Source: Nocardia sp. NBC_00565 (lineage in GTDB: Bacteria; Actinomycetota; Actinomycetes; Mycobacteriales; Mycobacteriaceae). From it: DNA of 64,000 nucleotides. Numbering within the stretch: the stretch's first letter is position 1; each line of letters begins with the position of its first letter. Below, in pieces: positions 1 through 8,677 of this stretch. The stretch is from positions 9,486,001 through 9,550,000 of the forward strand of contig NZ_CP107785.1 of the NCBI RefSeq assembly GCF_036345915.1, written 5' to 3'. The notes under the pieces were generated by a model that ran no database searches, was not told where the DNA came from, and was given only the letters and a program-made list of their open reading frames with translations. A program made the translations under genes and the position numbers.

Positions 1-267
1 GGTAGGGACCGTTGGCGGCGTTTGACGCCGCGGTTCGGGTCCGGCGGGCCCCACCGCCGAGCGGCCACCGAAAGGCGCGACCGCGCAACCAGATTAGCGC
101 GGCCGCGCACCCCTCGCAGTCCGAGGCGGGCCGACCGATGTGTCGCAGCGCCGAGTGCAGTTGTTGTTGACCCGGCACGGCGTCAGCGACGGGTATCCGT
201 GGATTGATCCGAACGACCCGCAGCTGCTGCGCCGCTGATCCCTTGTGCCGCGAGGCCCAAAGCGGCT

Positions 268-1257
268 GTGGCGCTGAGGATGAAGTCAAACCCGACGTCA
301 CGCATATCGACGGATCGGCGGCCCCGTTCCCGATGGCTCGGCGACAATGCTTTGGTGATGCTTCCCAACAACCCTGCGGATCGGCTCGCGACGATCATGA
401 GCATCCTGCGTACGCAGGATGCGAACCAGCAAGTCAAAGTCTCCTTTCTCAATGTTCTCGGTTTTCCAGCGAGCGAGCGGCCTGAGACCTTTTTCCGCGC
501 GTTCGGGCAGCTGCAAGAGTTGCCGTCGGTAGTCGAAGTCGCCGTGCGGGCACATGCTCATCCCGATCACCACGATCTGGATCTGTACCTGTCGTGGCTA
601 GGTCCGATCACGTCAGCTCTTCAACAAGGGCAGGGGTTGAACGGCAAGACTCTCGAAGTACTCAGCGCCTACGGCGACGATGACGTTCGTGCGCTGCGGT
701 TCTGCGGTTCGCTTCTGAGCGCGGCAGGACACGAGGAACGAGTCGATCAGGGACTGATTGACGAGCTACAGCAGAAAGTTGATTTTCTAGAGAACGAGGT
801 AACTGCTGCGGATAGTCTTCCTTCTGACCTCAAGTCCTTCATCCTCGATCAACTCGACTGCATCAGGTATGCGCTGCGCGAGTTCAATATTCGAGGACCA
901 CACGCGATGGCCGATGTTCTCGAGCGGATCGTTGGAGCTGCTTCCGCACACAGTGATCTCGGCGGTGATGCGAACGACGAGTCTCAGTCGTTCCTCCAAA
1001 AGTTTGGCCAGGTGATTGATCTAGCAGATCGCATAGGTAAGGCGGCGCAGTCGATCAGCGGCGGAATCCTCTCAATCGCTGGGGCCGCCGTAGTGGTCTC
1101 CGCACTCATGCGTGGTGATGTGCCGCCTGCCGACCTCCCGCTGCCCGCCCTGCCACCGGCAGTTGTGCAGTCGGTCGACGGTGCCTCTCCTAACAGCGAG
1201 CCGCCGAGCGGTACACCAGATTCCCCTATGGATGTGCAGTCCTTTTCTCTGGAGTAG
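268..1257 (+). CDS. Hypothetical protein with C-terminal hydrophobic segment
   Basis: I do not recognise the family. The longest frame starts at a GTG, but a GTG/ATG pair at 355-360 gives a more natural start (residues reading MLPNNPADRLATIMSIL). The body is mostly helical with acidic and leucine-rich stretches. A glycine/alanine-rich hydrophobic segment (SGGILSIAGAAVVVSALM) sits near residue 270 and could be a membrane anchor or an amphipathic effector helix. The tail after it is rich in proline and serine and looks disordered. That layout, a helical domain followed by one hydrophobic segment and a low-complexity tail, recurs in accessory islands, but no function follows from it. The next gene on the strand is more than 350 bases away, so no operon is implied. 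Confidence 0.6.
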   Translation: MALRMKSNPTSRISTDRRPRSRWLGDNALVMLPNNPADRLATIMSILRTQDANQQVKVSFLNVLGFPASERPETFFRAFGQLQELPSVVEVAVRAHAHPDHHDLDLYLSWLGPITSALQQGQGLNGKTLEVLSAYGDDDVRALRFCGSLLSAAGHEERVDQGLIDELQQKVDFLENEVTAADSLPSDLKSFILDQLDCIRYALREFNIRGPHAMADVLERIVGAASAHSDLGGDANDESQSFLQKFGQVIDLADRIGKAAQSISGGILSIAGAAVVVSALMRGDVPPADLPLPALPPAVVQSVDGASPNSEPPSGTPDSPMDVQSFSLE

Positions 1258-1614
1258 CCAACTGCTCCATCTGTATATCGGGTGAGGGGCACGTCTGAAC
1301 GGTTCGCGTGCAGGGTGATTGGCTGCACCGCTTCACCTACAGGCGGCTGCCCCGTGCACATATCCCATCGATCCTGATGCGGGTCTGCGGTCGTGGTTGC
1401 GCTCCTACTCTGGGAGTTGCCCGCGTCCGCCGGCTCTGGCGGGAGGGATACCTGCAGCCGCACCCATCGCCCCAGTGACCTGCGGCATCAACTCGATCAG
1501 AATCAAATCAACCCCGGCTCTACTACCGGGCGGAACTGGTGTCCGAAAGATCTGGGGGCGACCCTCATTTGCACTATGAGCCTGTCTCGAGATGGACCGC
1601 GATGCCCATAGTCT
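1258..1614. other. Gene-free stretch
   Basis: No convincing reading frame is seen. The short frames here overlap on both strands and resemble no family. The segment separates two same-strand genes and presumably carries the promoter of the gene starting near 1615. Confidence 0.5.
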
Positions 1615-2106
1615 GTGTGCATGCCAAAACCTTTCACCGGCGATGACGCTGCGGCCTTAGTTGACTGCGCCGTCTCCATCGCTAAGACGACGGCCACGGA
1701 CGAGCGTGGACCGCACCCACTGGCCATCTGCTGCATGGTTGCCGCGCCGGATGTGCTCGCTGTGCCGACCGCATTGCGTCGGATGGACGGAACGAAAGCG
1801 GTGAGCGTTGTTTTCGCCACTAATAAGGCGTTCACTGTCCTCGCCTACAAAGCCGACACTAAGAAGCACGCGGACCGACTCAAGAGCGGACTGTGGACCG
1901 AGGCCGACATGATGCTCCTGCAAAGCAGTGTCCCGCAATTCTCGCCCTGGGACGGCGGCATCATGGTCATGGATACCGAGGGCGAGCTGCTGTGCGGTCT
2001 GGCCGCTGCTGGCCGCACCTCCGAAGGGGATCGCAGAGTGGTGGTGCTGGCTGCCCACGCAATGGGGTACAAGACCAACTTTGACGAGAAGGGAGAACCG
2101 CTCTGA
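1615..2106 (+). CDS. Possible GlcG/HbpS-like (heme-degrading-fold) protein
   Basis: The protein is about 160 residues. Its second half (SPWDGGIMVMDTEGELLCGLAAAGRTSEGDRRVV) follows the pattern of GlcG/HbpS proteins, in which a Gly-Gly strand, a short hydrophilic turn and a hydrophobic strand lead to a Gly-rich segment and a helix rich in Ala. Family members bind small molecules or heme, and their biochemical roles differ. The match is by pattern only and should be held loosely. A GTG at 1615 and an ATG at 1621 are alternative starts. The gene ends 18 bases before the EEP-fold gene, so it may be the first gene of a three-gene plus-strand operon with it and the kinase. Confidence 0.45.
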   Translation: MCMPKPFTGDDAAALVDCAVSIAKTTATDERGPHPLAICCMVAAPDVLAVPTALRRMDGTKAVSVVFATNKAFTVLAYKADTKKHADRLKSGLWTEADMMLLQSSVPQFSPWDGGIMVMDTEGELLCGLAAAGRTSEGDRRVVVLAAHAMGYKTNFDEKGEPL

Positions 2107-2124
2107 CACAGTAACATTCATGAT

Positions 2125-2898
2125 GTGATGAGCATCGGCATAGCGACATGGAATATTCTCGCTGACCATCACATCCAACCCGATCTATACCCGCGCAGTC
2201 CGGTGCACATCCTCCGGCCCGGTGCGCGACGATGGCCAATCGCCGAACGGGTACATCGGCTTGCGCGCAGTCCAGAAATAGACTTCGTCTTCCTGCAAGA
2301 AGTAGACGGCTATATGGCGAGGCAATTCACCGATATGGCGACGTCGAACCGCTGGACTGTCTACTATGCGCTCACCCGATCCGATGGAGCCGAGGGATGT
2401 CTGGCGCTGGCCTGCGGCGGGTGGCGAGTCCATGAGATCGAGGTTCTCCCGTATCAGTCCGCTGCGGGCAACAACGCTCAGCATCTCCTTGTCGGTCGCG
2501 GCCCCGACAGTTCGATCGACCTGTACCACACCCACATACGTTGGGGATCCGAAGAGACCTTTATTCTCCAGCGCCAAGTAACCGAGCTCATCGGCTGGGC
2601 GGGAGAACAGACGCGGCCAACGGTCATCCTCGGTGATCTGAACATCACGCCCACGACGACGATGCTTGCTGACCTCGTAAATTCCGGATTCGACGACACT
2701 CACCGCAACGAGGATGTCTGCACAGCGCTGCTCTTCAACGCTACAAGGCTGCGCCTGGACTACATCTTGACGCGAGCGATGTCTGGCGTCCCGATTGTCC
2801 TGGGGGACAATGCTATCGACGATGGCCAGCCCATACCGACGCCAACGAACCCCTCGGACCACTTGCCGATTGCCGCGACGTTATCGGCTCTACGATGA
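2125..2898 (+). CDS. Endonuclease/exonuclease/phosphatase (EEP) family protein
   Basis: The protein is 257 residues, the usual size for a single EEP domain. The metal-dependent active site is visible in order: TWN near residue 8, the catalytic metal ligand in LQEVD (57-61), a conserved His in YHTHIRW (134-140), GDLN (170-173), a LDYIL strand (211-215) and SDHLPI (244-249). EEP enzymes cleave phosphodiester or phosphomonoester bonds in nucleic acids, lipids or nucleotides, and the sequence does not tell which. There is no signal peptide, so it should act in the cytoplasm. Its stop overlaps the kinase start (ATGA at 2895), which implies translational coupling. Substrate is unknown; a nucleotide or nucleic acid is likely from the neighbours. 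Confidence 0.85.
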   Translation: MMSIGIATWNILADHHIQPDLYPRSPVHILRPGARRWPIAERVHRLARSPEIDFVFLQEVDGYMARQFTDMATSNRWTVYYALTRSDGAEGCLALACGGWRVHEIEVLPYQSAAGNNAQHLLVGRGPDSSIDLYHTHIRWGSEETFILQRQVTELIGWAGEQTRPTVILGDLNITPTTTMLADLVNSGFDDTHRNEDVCTALLFNATRLRLDYILTRAMSGVPIVLGDNAIDDGQPIPTPTNPSDHLPIAATLSALR

Positions 2899-3623
2899 AG
2901 GTGCACGCAATGCCTGTCGTTCGACTTTCGACTCCAGCAGACCTCGAGCGAACTGCCGTTCCACAGGTCGATAGCGAGCCTCCAGTCCTGATTTCCATCA
3001 GCGGTCAGACCGGTGCCGGAAAGAGCACTATTCTGAATGGCATCGCAGATTTTCTGCAGCGCCATCGAAGCGATGTGGCAATAGTGGATGAGAAGGCCCT
3101 GCACCATCCCTACCTCGATCGTTACTTCCATGATCCCGACAGATTCGGGTTCGAGCTCCAGCTCCGATTCATGCTGGACAGGGTGATCTTGGTTGAAAGA
3201 TGGCTCACTGCTGGCTTCTCCGTCGTGATGGAGCGATCCCATCTCGAGGATCCCGTTTTCATCCGGACTCTGAGGGCGATGTCTTATGTGACGAACGACG
3301 AGTTCGATCTCTACATGGGCTTGTGGACGCGGCTGAACGATCGGGTGCGGCCGCCCAACGCGCTCGTCTTCCTCGACGTCGCGTCGTCGATCTCGCAGGC
3401 GCGGTTGGCCGGACGCGTGGATCAGACCACACCGGGCCACCTGGTATTCCCCGACGAAAAGACGCAGCGGCGCTGGATCGATTCATGGCATCAGCAGTAT
3501 CAGCGGCGTTTCGCCGAAATCGCTGCGGACGCGAGATACGGCGACAAGTTGCTGCGTCATACCCCTGGCGTGACCGTGGATACCATCACGCAGGACATTG
3601 CACGTGTGGTGAAACTGGATTAG
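2895..3623 (+). CDS. Deoxynucleoside-kinase-like P-loop kinase
   Basis: The protein has 242 residues. A P-loop (SGQTGAGKST, 36-45) follows about 30 less ordered residues. A VMERSHLED segment (111-119) matches the (D/E)RS motif of deoxynucleoside kinases, where the acidic residue and Arg contact the nucleoside. An FLDV strand and an Arg-containing lid-like segment (ARLAGR) follow, then a QRRF helix. The family transfers phosphate from a nucleoside triphosphate to a deoxynucleoside; other small-molecule kinases share the fold. It overlaps the EEP phosphoesterase by four bases, so the two are probably made together. It converges on the TTM-like gene with only eight bases between stops. Being a nucleoside kinase is inference from the ERS motif and the fold. 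Confidence 0.7.
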   Translation: MKVHAMPVVRLSTPADLERTAVPQVDSEPPVLISISGQTGAGKSTILNGIADFLQRHRSDVAIVDEKALHHPYLDRYFHDPDRFGFELQLRFMLDRVILVERWLTAGFSVVMERSHLEDPVFIRTLRAMSYVTNDEFDLYMGLWTRLNDRVRPPNALVFLDVASSISQARLAGRVDQTTPGHLVFPDEKTQRRWIDSWHQQYQRRFAEIAADARYGDKLLRHTPGVTVDTITQDIARVVKLD

Positions 3624-3631
3624 AGCCCGTT

Positions 3632-4471
3632 CTATCGACGGATTTCGAGTTCCTCCGCCGCGCGCTGATACTTGTTCTGCACCGTCAGCACGCCGTCCAG
3701 CCCTCGGATGGCCTCGGAGGCCAGGGTGTCGATCAGCCTCAGCGTGCGCGGATCACTGGCAACGTCGGGACTGATCCTCGGATATATCGGCAACTCCAGT
3801 TCCAGGAATTCCGCCCCGGCGGCATCGTGGCGTAGATCTGTTACTGCGGCCCGGTCCATGACACATCGCAAGGCATCCTTGCCGTCGAGCCACACGAAGA
3901 ACGGATGTCGCAGCTGAGCGATTTGGATGGACGGTGTCAAGGTCGTCGGATCGATACCGTAAGCGGCGCGCAGGTGGACACCAGGGTGCTCGATATCAGT
4001 GCGCGCTAAGAGATTCTTTACGATTCCCACAGCGGCTGCGGAGGTGGGGTTGTTCTGAATGGTTTCCTTTTCTGCTCCAGAGAAGACGTGTCGATGATCG
4101 CGGCGCACACCTGCCGCGTCAGCGGGCTGCTTGAAGGCGCAGAAAGCGTGTGTGATCTTGTTACAGGTAGTTCGCAGAACGGCGCCGACGGCCAGCAGAT
4201 CGCGGTCGGGCGTGTCATAGTAGACACCGGTATTCAGCCGCGGCGTGGTTCGAGCATATGGCTTCTCCGCAATCTCACCACCTGGGACCAGTGTGTCAAT
4301 TTTCGACTTCATGTCGTCGAGCCATTCGAAATAATTCTCGCTCGCAAGCGTCATCGGCAGCATCAGTTTGACCCCGAGCTGATTAAATACGATGGCATTA
4401 CCCGATCGTAAGAAAATGGGCTCCGTCGACGGCACCCGCAACTCGCTGGTCGACATATCCTCGGGTTTCAT
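3632..4471 (-). CDS. CYTH/TTM (triphosphate tunnel)-like protein
   Basis: The protein has 279 residues. The segment YYDTPDRDLLAVGAVLR (84-100) is a hallmark of the CYTH/VTC superfamily, where it forms tunnel strands binding a triphosphate. Other supporting parts are the basic FCAFKQP strand (110-116), VMDRAAVTDL (204-213), an acidic FLELELP strand (222-228) that could hold metal, and a C-terminal NKYQR. The usual N-terminal ExExK motif is not obvious, so it is a divergent member. Family activities include inorganic triphosphatase, thiamine triphosphatase, class IV adenylate cyclase and polyphosphate synthesis. It starts inside the stop of the cupin gene (4468-4471), so the pair is coupled. 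Base composition of the pair looks less GC-rich than flanking genes, which suggests transfer. Confidence 0.6.
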   Translation of the reverse strand: MKPEDMSTSELRVPSTEPIFLRSGNAIVFNQLGVKLMLPMTLASENYFEWLDDMKSKIDTLVPGGEIAEKPYARTTPRLNTGVYYDTPDRDLLAVGAVLRTTCNKITHAFCAFKQPADAAGVRRDHRHVFSGAEKETIQNNPTSAAAVGIVKNLLARTDIEHPGVHLRAAYGIDPTTLTPSIQIAQLRHPFFVWLDGKDALRCVMDRAAVTDLRHDAAGAEFLELELPIYPRISPDVASDPRTLRLIDTLASEAIRGLDGVLTVQNKYQRAAEELEIRR

Positions 4472-5223
4472 GGCAGGTTCTCTCCGATGAAGTGTAGGCG
4501 TTCTCTCAGTTGATCGACAGTCAACGGCTGCATCTCCGCAGTCGGGGCATACACTGTTGTATTGCTGAAGACACTGCTCATTTCGCGGGTGTGTGGGCCC
4601 CGCACCAGTATGGTCGCGGTCGGAATACGAATAGAGATCCTAATGCGATGAATACAGTAGTCTGGCAGATGGTAGGTAGTACCGGCCGGTCGTCGTATAT
4701 ATCTAGCGTCTGCTAGTGTCGCGTCGCCGACAGTGGTGTAGACATTGATCTTCGCGCCGGTATCGGAATATTCCGCTCCGTAGGTCACCTCGGTGAACGT
4801 CGTCCCAGTATCCGATCTGCAGTACTCAAGACTGTCCAGCGCACCAAAAAGCACATTCGACCAGAATTCGCATCGATGCGAGTGAATCTGGTCATCGCCG
4901 ACTTCGTCGCTTGTATACGGCGGACGCCAGAGGTGGATCGCCAATCGGAATCCATTTTCGGCCTCGTCGTCGACCAGAATTATTTTGTCGAAATGGTTCG
5001 CATGGTGATAGGAGCGCGCAGCCACGACAGCGAGGTAATCCGGGTTGGCGTACATGGAATCGATGAGCTTCGCAATGACCGCCGGCGCAGAAAAGCGCGC
5101 AACATCGACAAGAATACTTTGTCGAATTGTTTCTTTCGGGTACGCGGAATATCCGCGCATACCGTCGATCAAGGCGGCGATCGGAGAATCTGCTGCCTTA
5201 TCCGGCGTAAGATCATGTCGCAT
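4468..5223 (-). CDS. Cupin-fold protein, cysteine-dioxygenase-like
   Basis: The protein has 251 residues. A stretch with several His residues (SYHHANHFDKI, from about residue 70) is followed by a hydrophobic strand (RLAIHLW) and then IHSHRCEFWSNVLFG, which looks like the first cupin motif (HxH...E). A later IHRIRISI strand could give the second-motif His. The arrangement resembles cysteine dioxygenase-type cupins, which oxidise thiols with one iron, but the substrate cannot be told. It ends inside the start of the TTM-like gene. Its ATG lies at the broken end of an IS5 remnant, so its original promoter may have been replaced. GC content is visibly lower than in most of the window. Confidence 0.5.
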   Translation of the reverse strand: MRHDLTPDKAADSPIAALIDGMRGYSAYPKETIRQSILVDVARFSAPAVIAKLIDSMYANPDYLAVVAARSYHHANHFDKIILVDDEAENGFRLAIHLWRPPYTSDEVGDDQIHSHRCEFWSNVLFGALDSLEYCRSDTGTTFTEVTYGAEYSDTGAKINVYTTVGDATLADARYIRRPAGTTYHLPDYCIHRIRISIRIPTATILVRGPHTREMSSVFSNTTVYAPTAEMQPLTVDQLRERLHFIGENLP

Positions 5224-5615
5224 CTGGCCGACCGTGCCTTCGCAAGAGCCCGTGATAGCCGGTCGGCCAGGCGGTCATCGTTTGATCCTCCACCGGTGAC
5301 GGTCGAGTCGTTCGCTGAACTTGCGGGGCGATGCGCCTCCTGGCCATACCGTATCGCCACCGCAGTTCAGCATTCCCGTATGTCTTGTCTGCGTGCAGTT
5401 TTCCCGGTCGGCACCGACTCCGACCGTGCGGTGCCCGCACCGCGCGGCCCGCTCGCACCACTGGGTATAACATCTCGATGTCATGGCTGTTGGTCATCGA
5501 GATCTCCACGGCCAGAAAGATTCCCCGTGCGATCGGGTAGCACGCGCAGCTTCGAGTCCGGCTTACCCCAGTCGACCGTGCTCAGCCTGATCAAATCGCC
5601 CCCTTTTTTCGCCCG
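5213..5615 (-). pseudogene. Decayed IS5-family transposase remnant
   Basis: Pieces of a DDE transposase can be read on the minus strand in more than one frame. In order they are KKGGDLIRLSTVDWGKPDSK near 5610-5550, then EISMTNSHDIEMLYPVV and RPGKLHADKTY (5507-5380) in a second frame, SERLDRHRWRIK near 5320-5278 in a third, and AWPTGYHGLLRRH at 5270-5220. These match the order of conserved blocks in IS5-group transposases, including the Asp of HADKxY and the region of the final acidic residue. Frameshifts break the reading at least twice and no terminal inverted repeats were found. The element is dead. Its 3' end runs into the start codon of the cupin gene. Confidence 0.75.
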
Positions 5616-5702
5616 GCACTCGCGCCGCGCCGACCACCATGCGCGACGAGTCTGCAGGCCTCTGAGTGCGTCAGGCTCCCGGAATGGCTCGGGGTCGTGG
5701 CG

Positions 5703-6230
5703 TCACACCGGAATCATACGCTCCAGGGCCAGTGTTAGATCGTCGAAATAGCCTGCGACAAAGGATGTCCCGTCATCGACCAACGTGGCGAGCTCGTCTG
5801 ATGATGCGAGGAAGACGCGGGAGACCTCCGATTCGTTGACGACCGTGGGCTGCCCGCTGTACCTCGCCACCGCGAGGGTGCGATGGCGCTGATAGCAGTT
5901 CACTCCCGCGGTCACGAGCGTCAGGTCGACCAGTTCCACCCCGATTTCCTCGGCCGCTTCGCGGTGCGCTGCCTGCATCCACGTCTCGCCCGCGGAGATG
6001 ACGCCGCAGACATGGTCGATTTCCCCCTGCCCGTCAATGCCTTTCGACTTGCCGCGCACGTGGGCGACGACGCGACCGTCGTCATCGAGTACCACCACAA
6101 TCACGATGGGTTGATACAAGCCTTGCGCGATCAACTCTTCTTTACGCTCGCGCACCTCCGCGCGAGAAATCCCCGGGTACTTGACAGTGCCTGAGCTATC
6201 GACCAAATCGACTATTTCGTCGACCTTCAT
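5703..6230 (-). CDS. Nudix hydrolase
   Basis: The protein has 175 residues. A complete Nudix box (Gx5Ex7REUxEExGU) runs from Gly76 through GETWMQAAHREAAEEIGVEL, so the metal-binding glutamates are intact. Upstream, a beta-strand segment (IVIVVVLDDDGRVV) begins the fold. Nudix enzymes hydrolyse nucleoside diphosphates linked to another group, such as NAD(H), ADP-ribose, oxidised nucleotides or capped RNA; the substrate is not readable here. The gene starts 29 bases after the STAND gene stops, on the same strand, and probably shares its transcript. Beside a SIR2-like protein, an ADP-ribose or NAD-related substrate is attractive, but that is inference. Confidence 0.88.
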   Translation of the reverse strand: MKVDEIVDLVDSSGTVKYPGISRAEVRERKEELIAQGLYQPIVIVVVLDDDGRVVAHVRGKSKGIDGQGEIDHVCGVISAGETWMQAAHREAAEEIGVELVDLTLVTAGVNCYQRHRTLAVARYSGQPTVVNESEVSRVFLASSDELATLVDDGTSFVAGYFDDLTLALERMIPV

Positions 6231-6259
6231 AGGATTACCTTTCCGAAGCCGGGCTCTTA

Positions 6260-8677
6260 CTATGGGTGAGTACGTTCCAACTTCAGCCGATCTACTGCCG
6301 ACTCCAAGAGCACAGCATAGGGATTGGGTCCGGCGCGGTGGTCATCATGGTTCAACAAGCGAAGATCGCCGGCTTTGGCGCGCCGAAGCACTTCGTCGAG
6401 AAGCGTTTTGGTCGCTGTGTCCCCATAGTGCGGATGCTCACGGGCCGCTGCCTCGAGCCGCCGGGACAATCCGTCGATGTCGAACTCCCGACTACGAGTG
6501 AAGACATCCGATGTCGGGATCGCCTCCTTCACCGATTCCCAGGCTAGGCCGCAGCTGCGGTAAATCTGCGCCAGCGGCCGTCGAAACGTGAAGCGCGGCT
6601 CGAGCAGCCTGGTGTTGTCCACCACCACACCATCGACCAAGACCTCGAACAGCGCGTTCTGCGCCTGTTCGTCCTCGAAATATTGCCGGACGAGACCTGT
6701 GTAGCCCTCGTAGGGCTGATACGTCAAGACCGTGGCGAGAACGCCGTCGTCGCGCGGGCTGGCCTCCGATAGCGCCGCACGACCAGCGGCTGACGTCTGG
6801 GGACCAAACGCCGCCGGATCGATCACCCGGAGGTTCTCGGCGAGAAAGTATGCCCACCCGGGCGATATCTGCGAAACCGCCCGGACCAACTCTGCGGCGT
6901 TGTCGTCGCTATCGGCGCTGATGGCGGAATGATGGAATGAGCGGCAGAGATACTCCTGAGGGAGCCAGGGCTGATGCGCCAGTTGCGCACGCGCCCTGCA
7001 CTGATGGACGAAATGCCATTGGACCAGCCACAGCGCGAGTTCGGCCTGGCGAGGCGTCCATTCGCGTCCCTTGTCGATGTCGACGGCGCGGCGCAGCGCT
7101 GGTATTGCCTGCGTCATTGATGCCAGACCGGCGCTGTGATACCCCCGGAGAAACTTGATCAGCGCCCAACCGTCGTCAGCAGGGGTCAAGGATTCGTAGA
7201 ACTGAGTCGTCCACCGTGCCGCTGGCCGCCAGTCCGGTGGGAATCTCCAAGCGAAGGCATCGGCCGCCAACAACAGTTCCCGGCTCCAGGGCGGGCCAGC
7301 CGAAACCTGCTGCTGAAACGCTCTATCGACGGCGTGCCACAGTTCAGCCGTTTCCTGTCCCCGCACATATAGAAGGGCTTCCAACAGTGCGTAGGCGCCA
7401 TCGGCTTGGCGGTCGGCCGCAAGCTGCTCGACGAGCGCGTGAGCGCGTGGGATATGAGAATAGCGAGTCCACCCTGCTGCAAGTTCGTAGGCGACATCCT
7501 GCGCAGTCCAGGGATCCATGTCGAGGCGAGCCACGATGTCCACCGCGTCGTCGGTGCCGCCCGAGGCGGAGAGAATCTGCGCGGCGATGGCGGTGCGGGT
7601 CTGCATCGGGCACTCGCGCAGCCATGCCCAGTTGTGGGTCGCGGCGGCGCGCTCGGCGTTCCAGAGTTCTACCGCACGTGCCAGCCATGTCGAGCGTCCT
7701 GAATCGATCAACTCTGCAATGCGCGGAAGACCGTCGGCGACCTCGCGGTTCAGCAGCAGCTCGGCCGCCTCGCGGGTCGTCGAATGTTCGAATCGCAGCC
7801 TCAACTCCTCGTCGAACACGAACGTCGACGCGACCAGTCCCAAGTTGTCGATCCGATCGAATGGAAGGCCGGCGATGTGCGCGACCTCATCGGCGGTGGG
7901 CAGCGAGAATGCGTACTCCTGCAATCGCAGCACCATCGCGATGAGTCCCAGTGTGGGGCGACTCTCCAGAACGCGAAGCTTGTCGAGGGTGACGTCGTCG
8001 GATGCCTCACCGTATCGACGGCGCGTGGCCTCGCGCTGCGACCGTGACGAGGGACCGATGCTGTGATCGCGGTATTGGATGATTGCGGACGGACACGCAA
8101 ACGCCCCCCGATCGGCCGCGGCAATGTCGACACTTCTGTATCGGCGAGCGAGATCATCTATGTCATACCAGTATTCGAACGTCATCTCTGTCCGGCAGTC
8201 GAGACCGCGTGACCGGATGAGGGGTTCGGCCTGCAGGTATGGCGCGACGCGACTCGTCAGCACGATCGCGATGTCGGAGCGGCGGTCGCGCAGCGTCACC
8301 AGCCGATCGAGAAATGCAGAAGAGTCCCGCGTTTCGGTGATACCGAGTGGATCATCGAAGATGGCGGCCGCCGCCGGGCCGACACCGGTCTCGAGTATGA
8401 GATCGATTCCACGCGCGGAGTCTGCCGGCCCATCGAAGGCGAGTATGAGATCGTCGTCTAGCTCGGAAATATGGTTGATCGCATGAAAGTATGCGAGATA
8501 GTAAGCGAAAAGGGTCTTTCCGACCTTCGGCGGCCCGACCAGCCAGATCAGGTCTTGGGCGAGAGCCCGCCGGACGACAGCGGGTCGAGGCAGCACGATC
8601 TGGTCCAGCGTCGGCAGATTCAACATATTTCCCTTGTGCCAAGTCAGGCGTCTCCACATTGACGCAGGAGTATTCAC
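6260..8677 (-). CDS. STAND-type NTPase, partner of SIR2-like protein
   Basis: The protein has 805 residues. A P-loop (WLVGPPKVGKT, about 45-55) is followed by a LILAFDG strand and by IVLTSRVAPYL near residue 137, the pattern of NACHT/AP-ATPase NTPases in which an Arg after the LTS acts as sensor. A helical region with Trp- and Ala-rich repeats fills the C-terminal two thirds and probably forms the sensor array. STAND proteins oligomerise after recognising a ligand and switch on an effector. Translation starts at a GTG overlapping the SIR2 stop (GTGA at 8674-8677), so SIR2 and STAND are made in step. Together they look like a two-gene immune module with the effector on a separate polypeptide. 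No trigger can be inferred. Confidence 0.7.
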   Translation of the reverse strand: MNTPASMWRRLTWHKGNMLNLPTLDQIVLPRPAVVRRALAQDLIWLVGPPKVGKTLFAYYLAYFHAINHISELDDDLILAFDGPADSARGIDLILETGVGPAAAAIFDDPLGITETRDSSAFLDRLVTLRDRRSDIAIVLTSRVAPYLQAEPLIRSRGLDCRTEMTFEYWYDIDDLARRYRSVDIAAADRGAFACPSAIIQYRDHSIGPSSRSQREATRRRYGEASDDVTLDKLRVLESRPTLGLIAMVLRLQEYAFSLPTADEVAHIAGLPFDRIDNLGLVASTFVFDEELRLRFEHSTTREAAELLLNREVADGLPRIAELIDSGRSTWLARAVELWNAERAAATHNWAWLRECPMQTRTAIAAQILSASGGTDDAVDIVARLDMDPWTAQDVAYELAAGWTRYSHIPRAHALVEQLAADRQADGAYALLEALLYVRGQETAELWHAVDRAFQQQVSAGPPWSRELLLAADAFAWRFPPDWRPAARWTTQFYESLTPADDGWALIKFLRGYHSAGLASMTQAIPALRRAVDIDKGREWTPRQAELALWLVQWHFVHQCRARAQLAHQPWLPQEYLCRSFHHSAISADSDDNAAELVRAVSQISPGWAYFLAENLRVIDPAAFGPQTSAAGRAALSEASPRDDGVLATVLTYQPYEGYTGLVRQYFEDEQAQNALFEVLVDGVVVDNTRLLEPRFTFRRPLAQIYRSCGLAWESVKEAIPTSDVFTRSREFDIDGLSRRLEAAAREHPHYGDTATKTLLDEVLRRAKAGDLRLLNHDDHRAGPNPYAVLLESAVDRLKLERTHP

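Noticed and set aside
22..238. Short frames at the left edge, one ending LLTRHGVSDGYPWIDPND
   Set aside because: The stretch has an upstream stop, no good start and no recognised family; it may be the tail of a gene cut by the window but cannot be supported.
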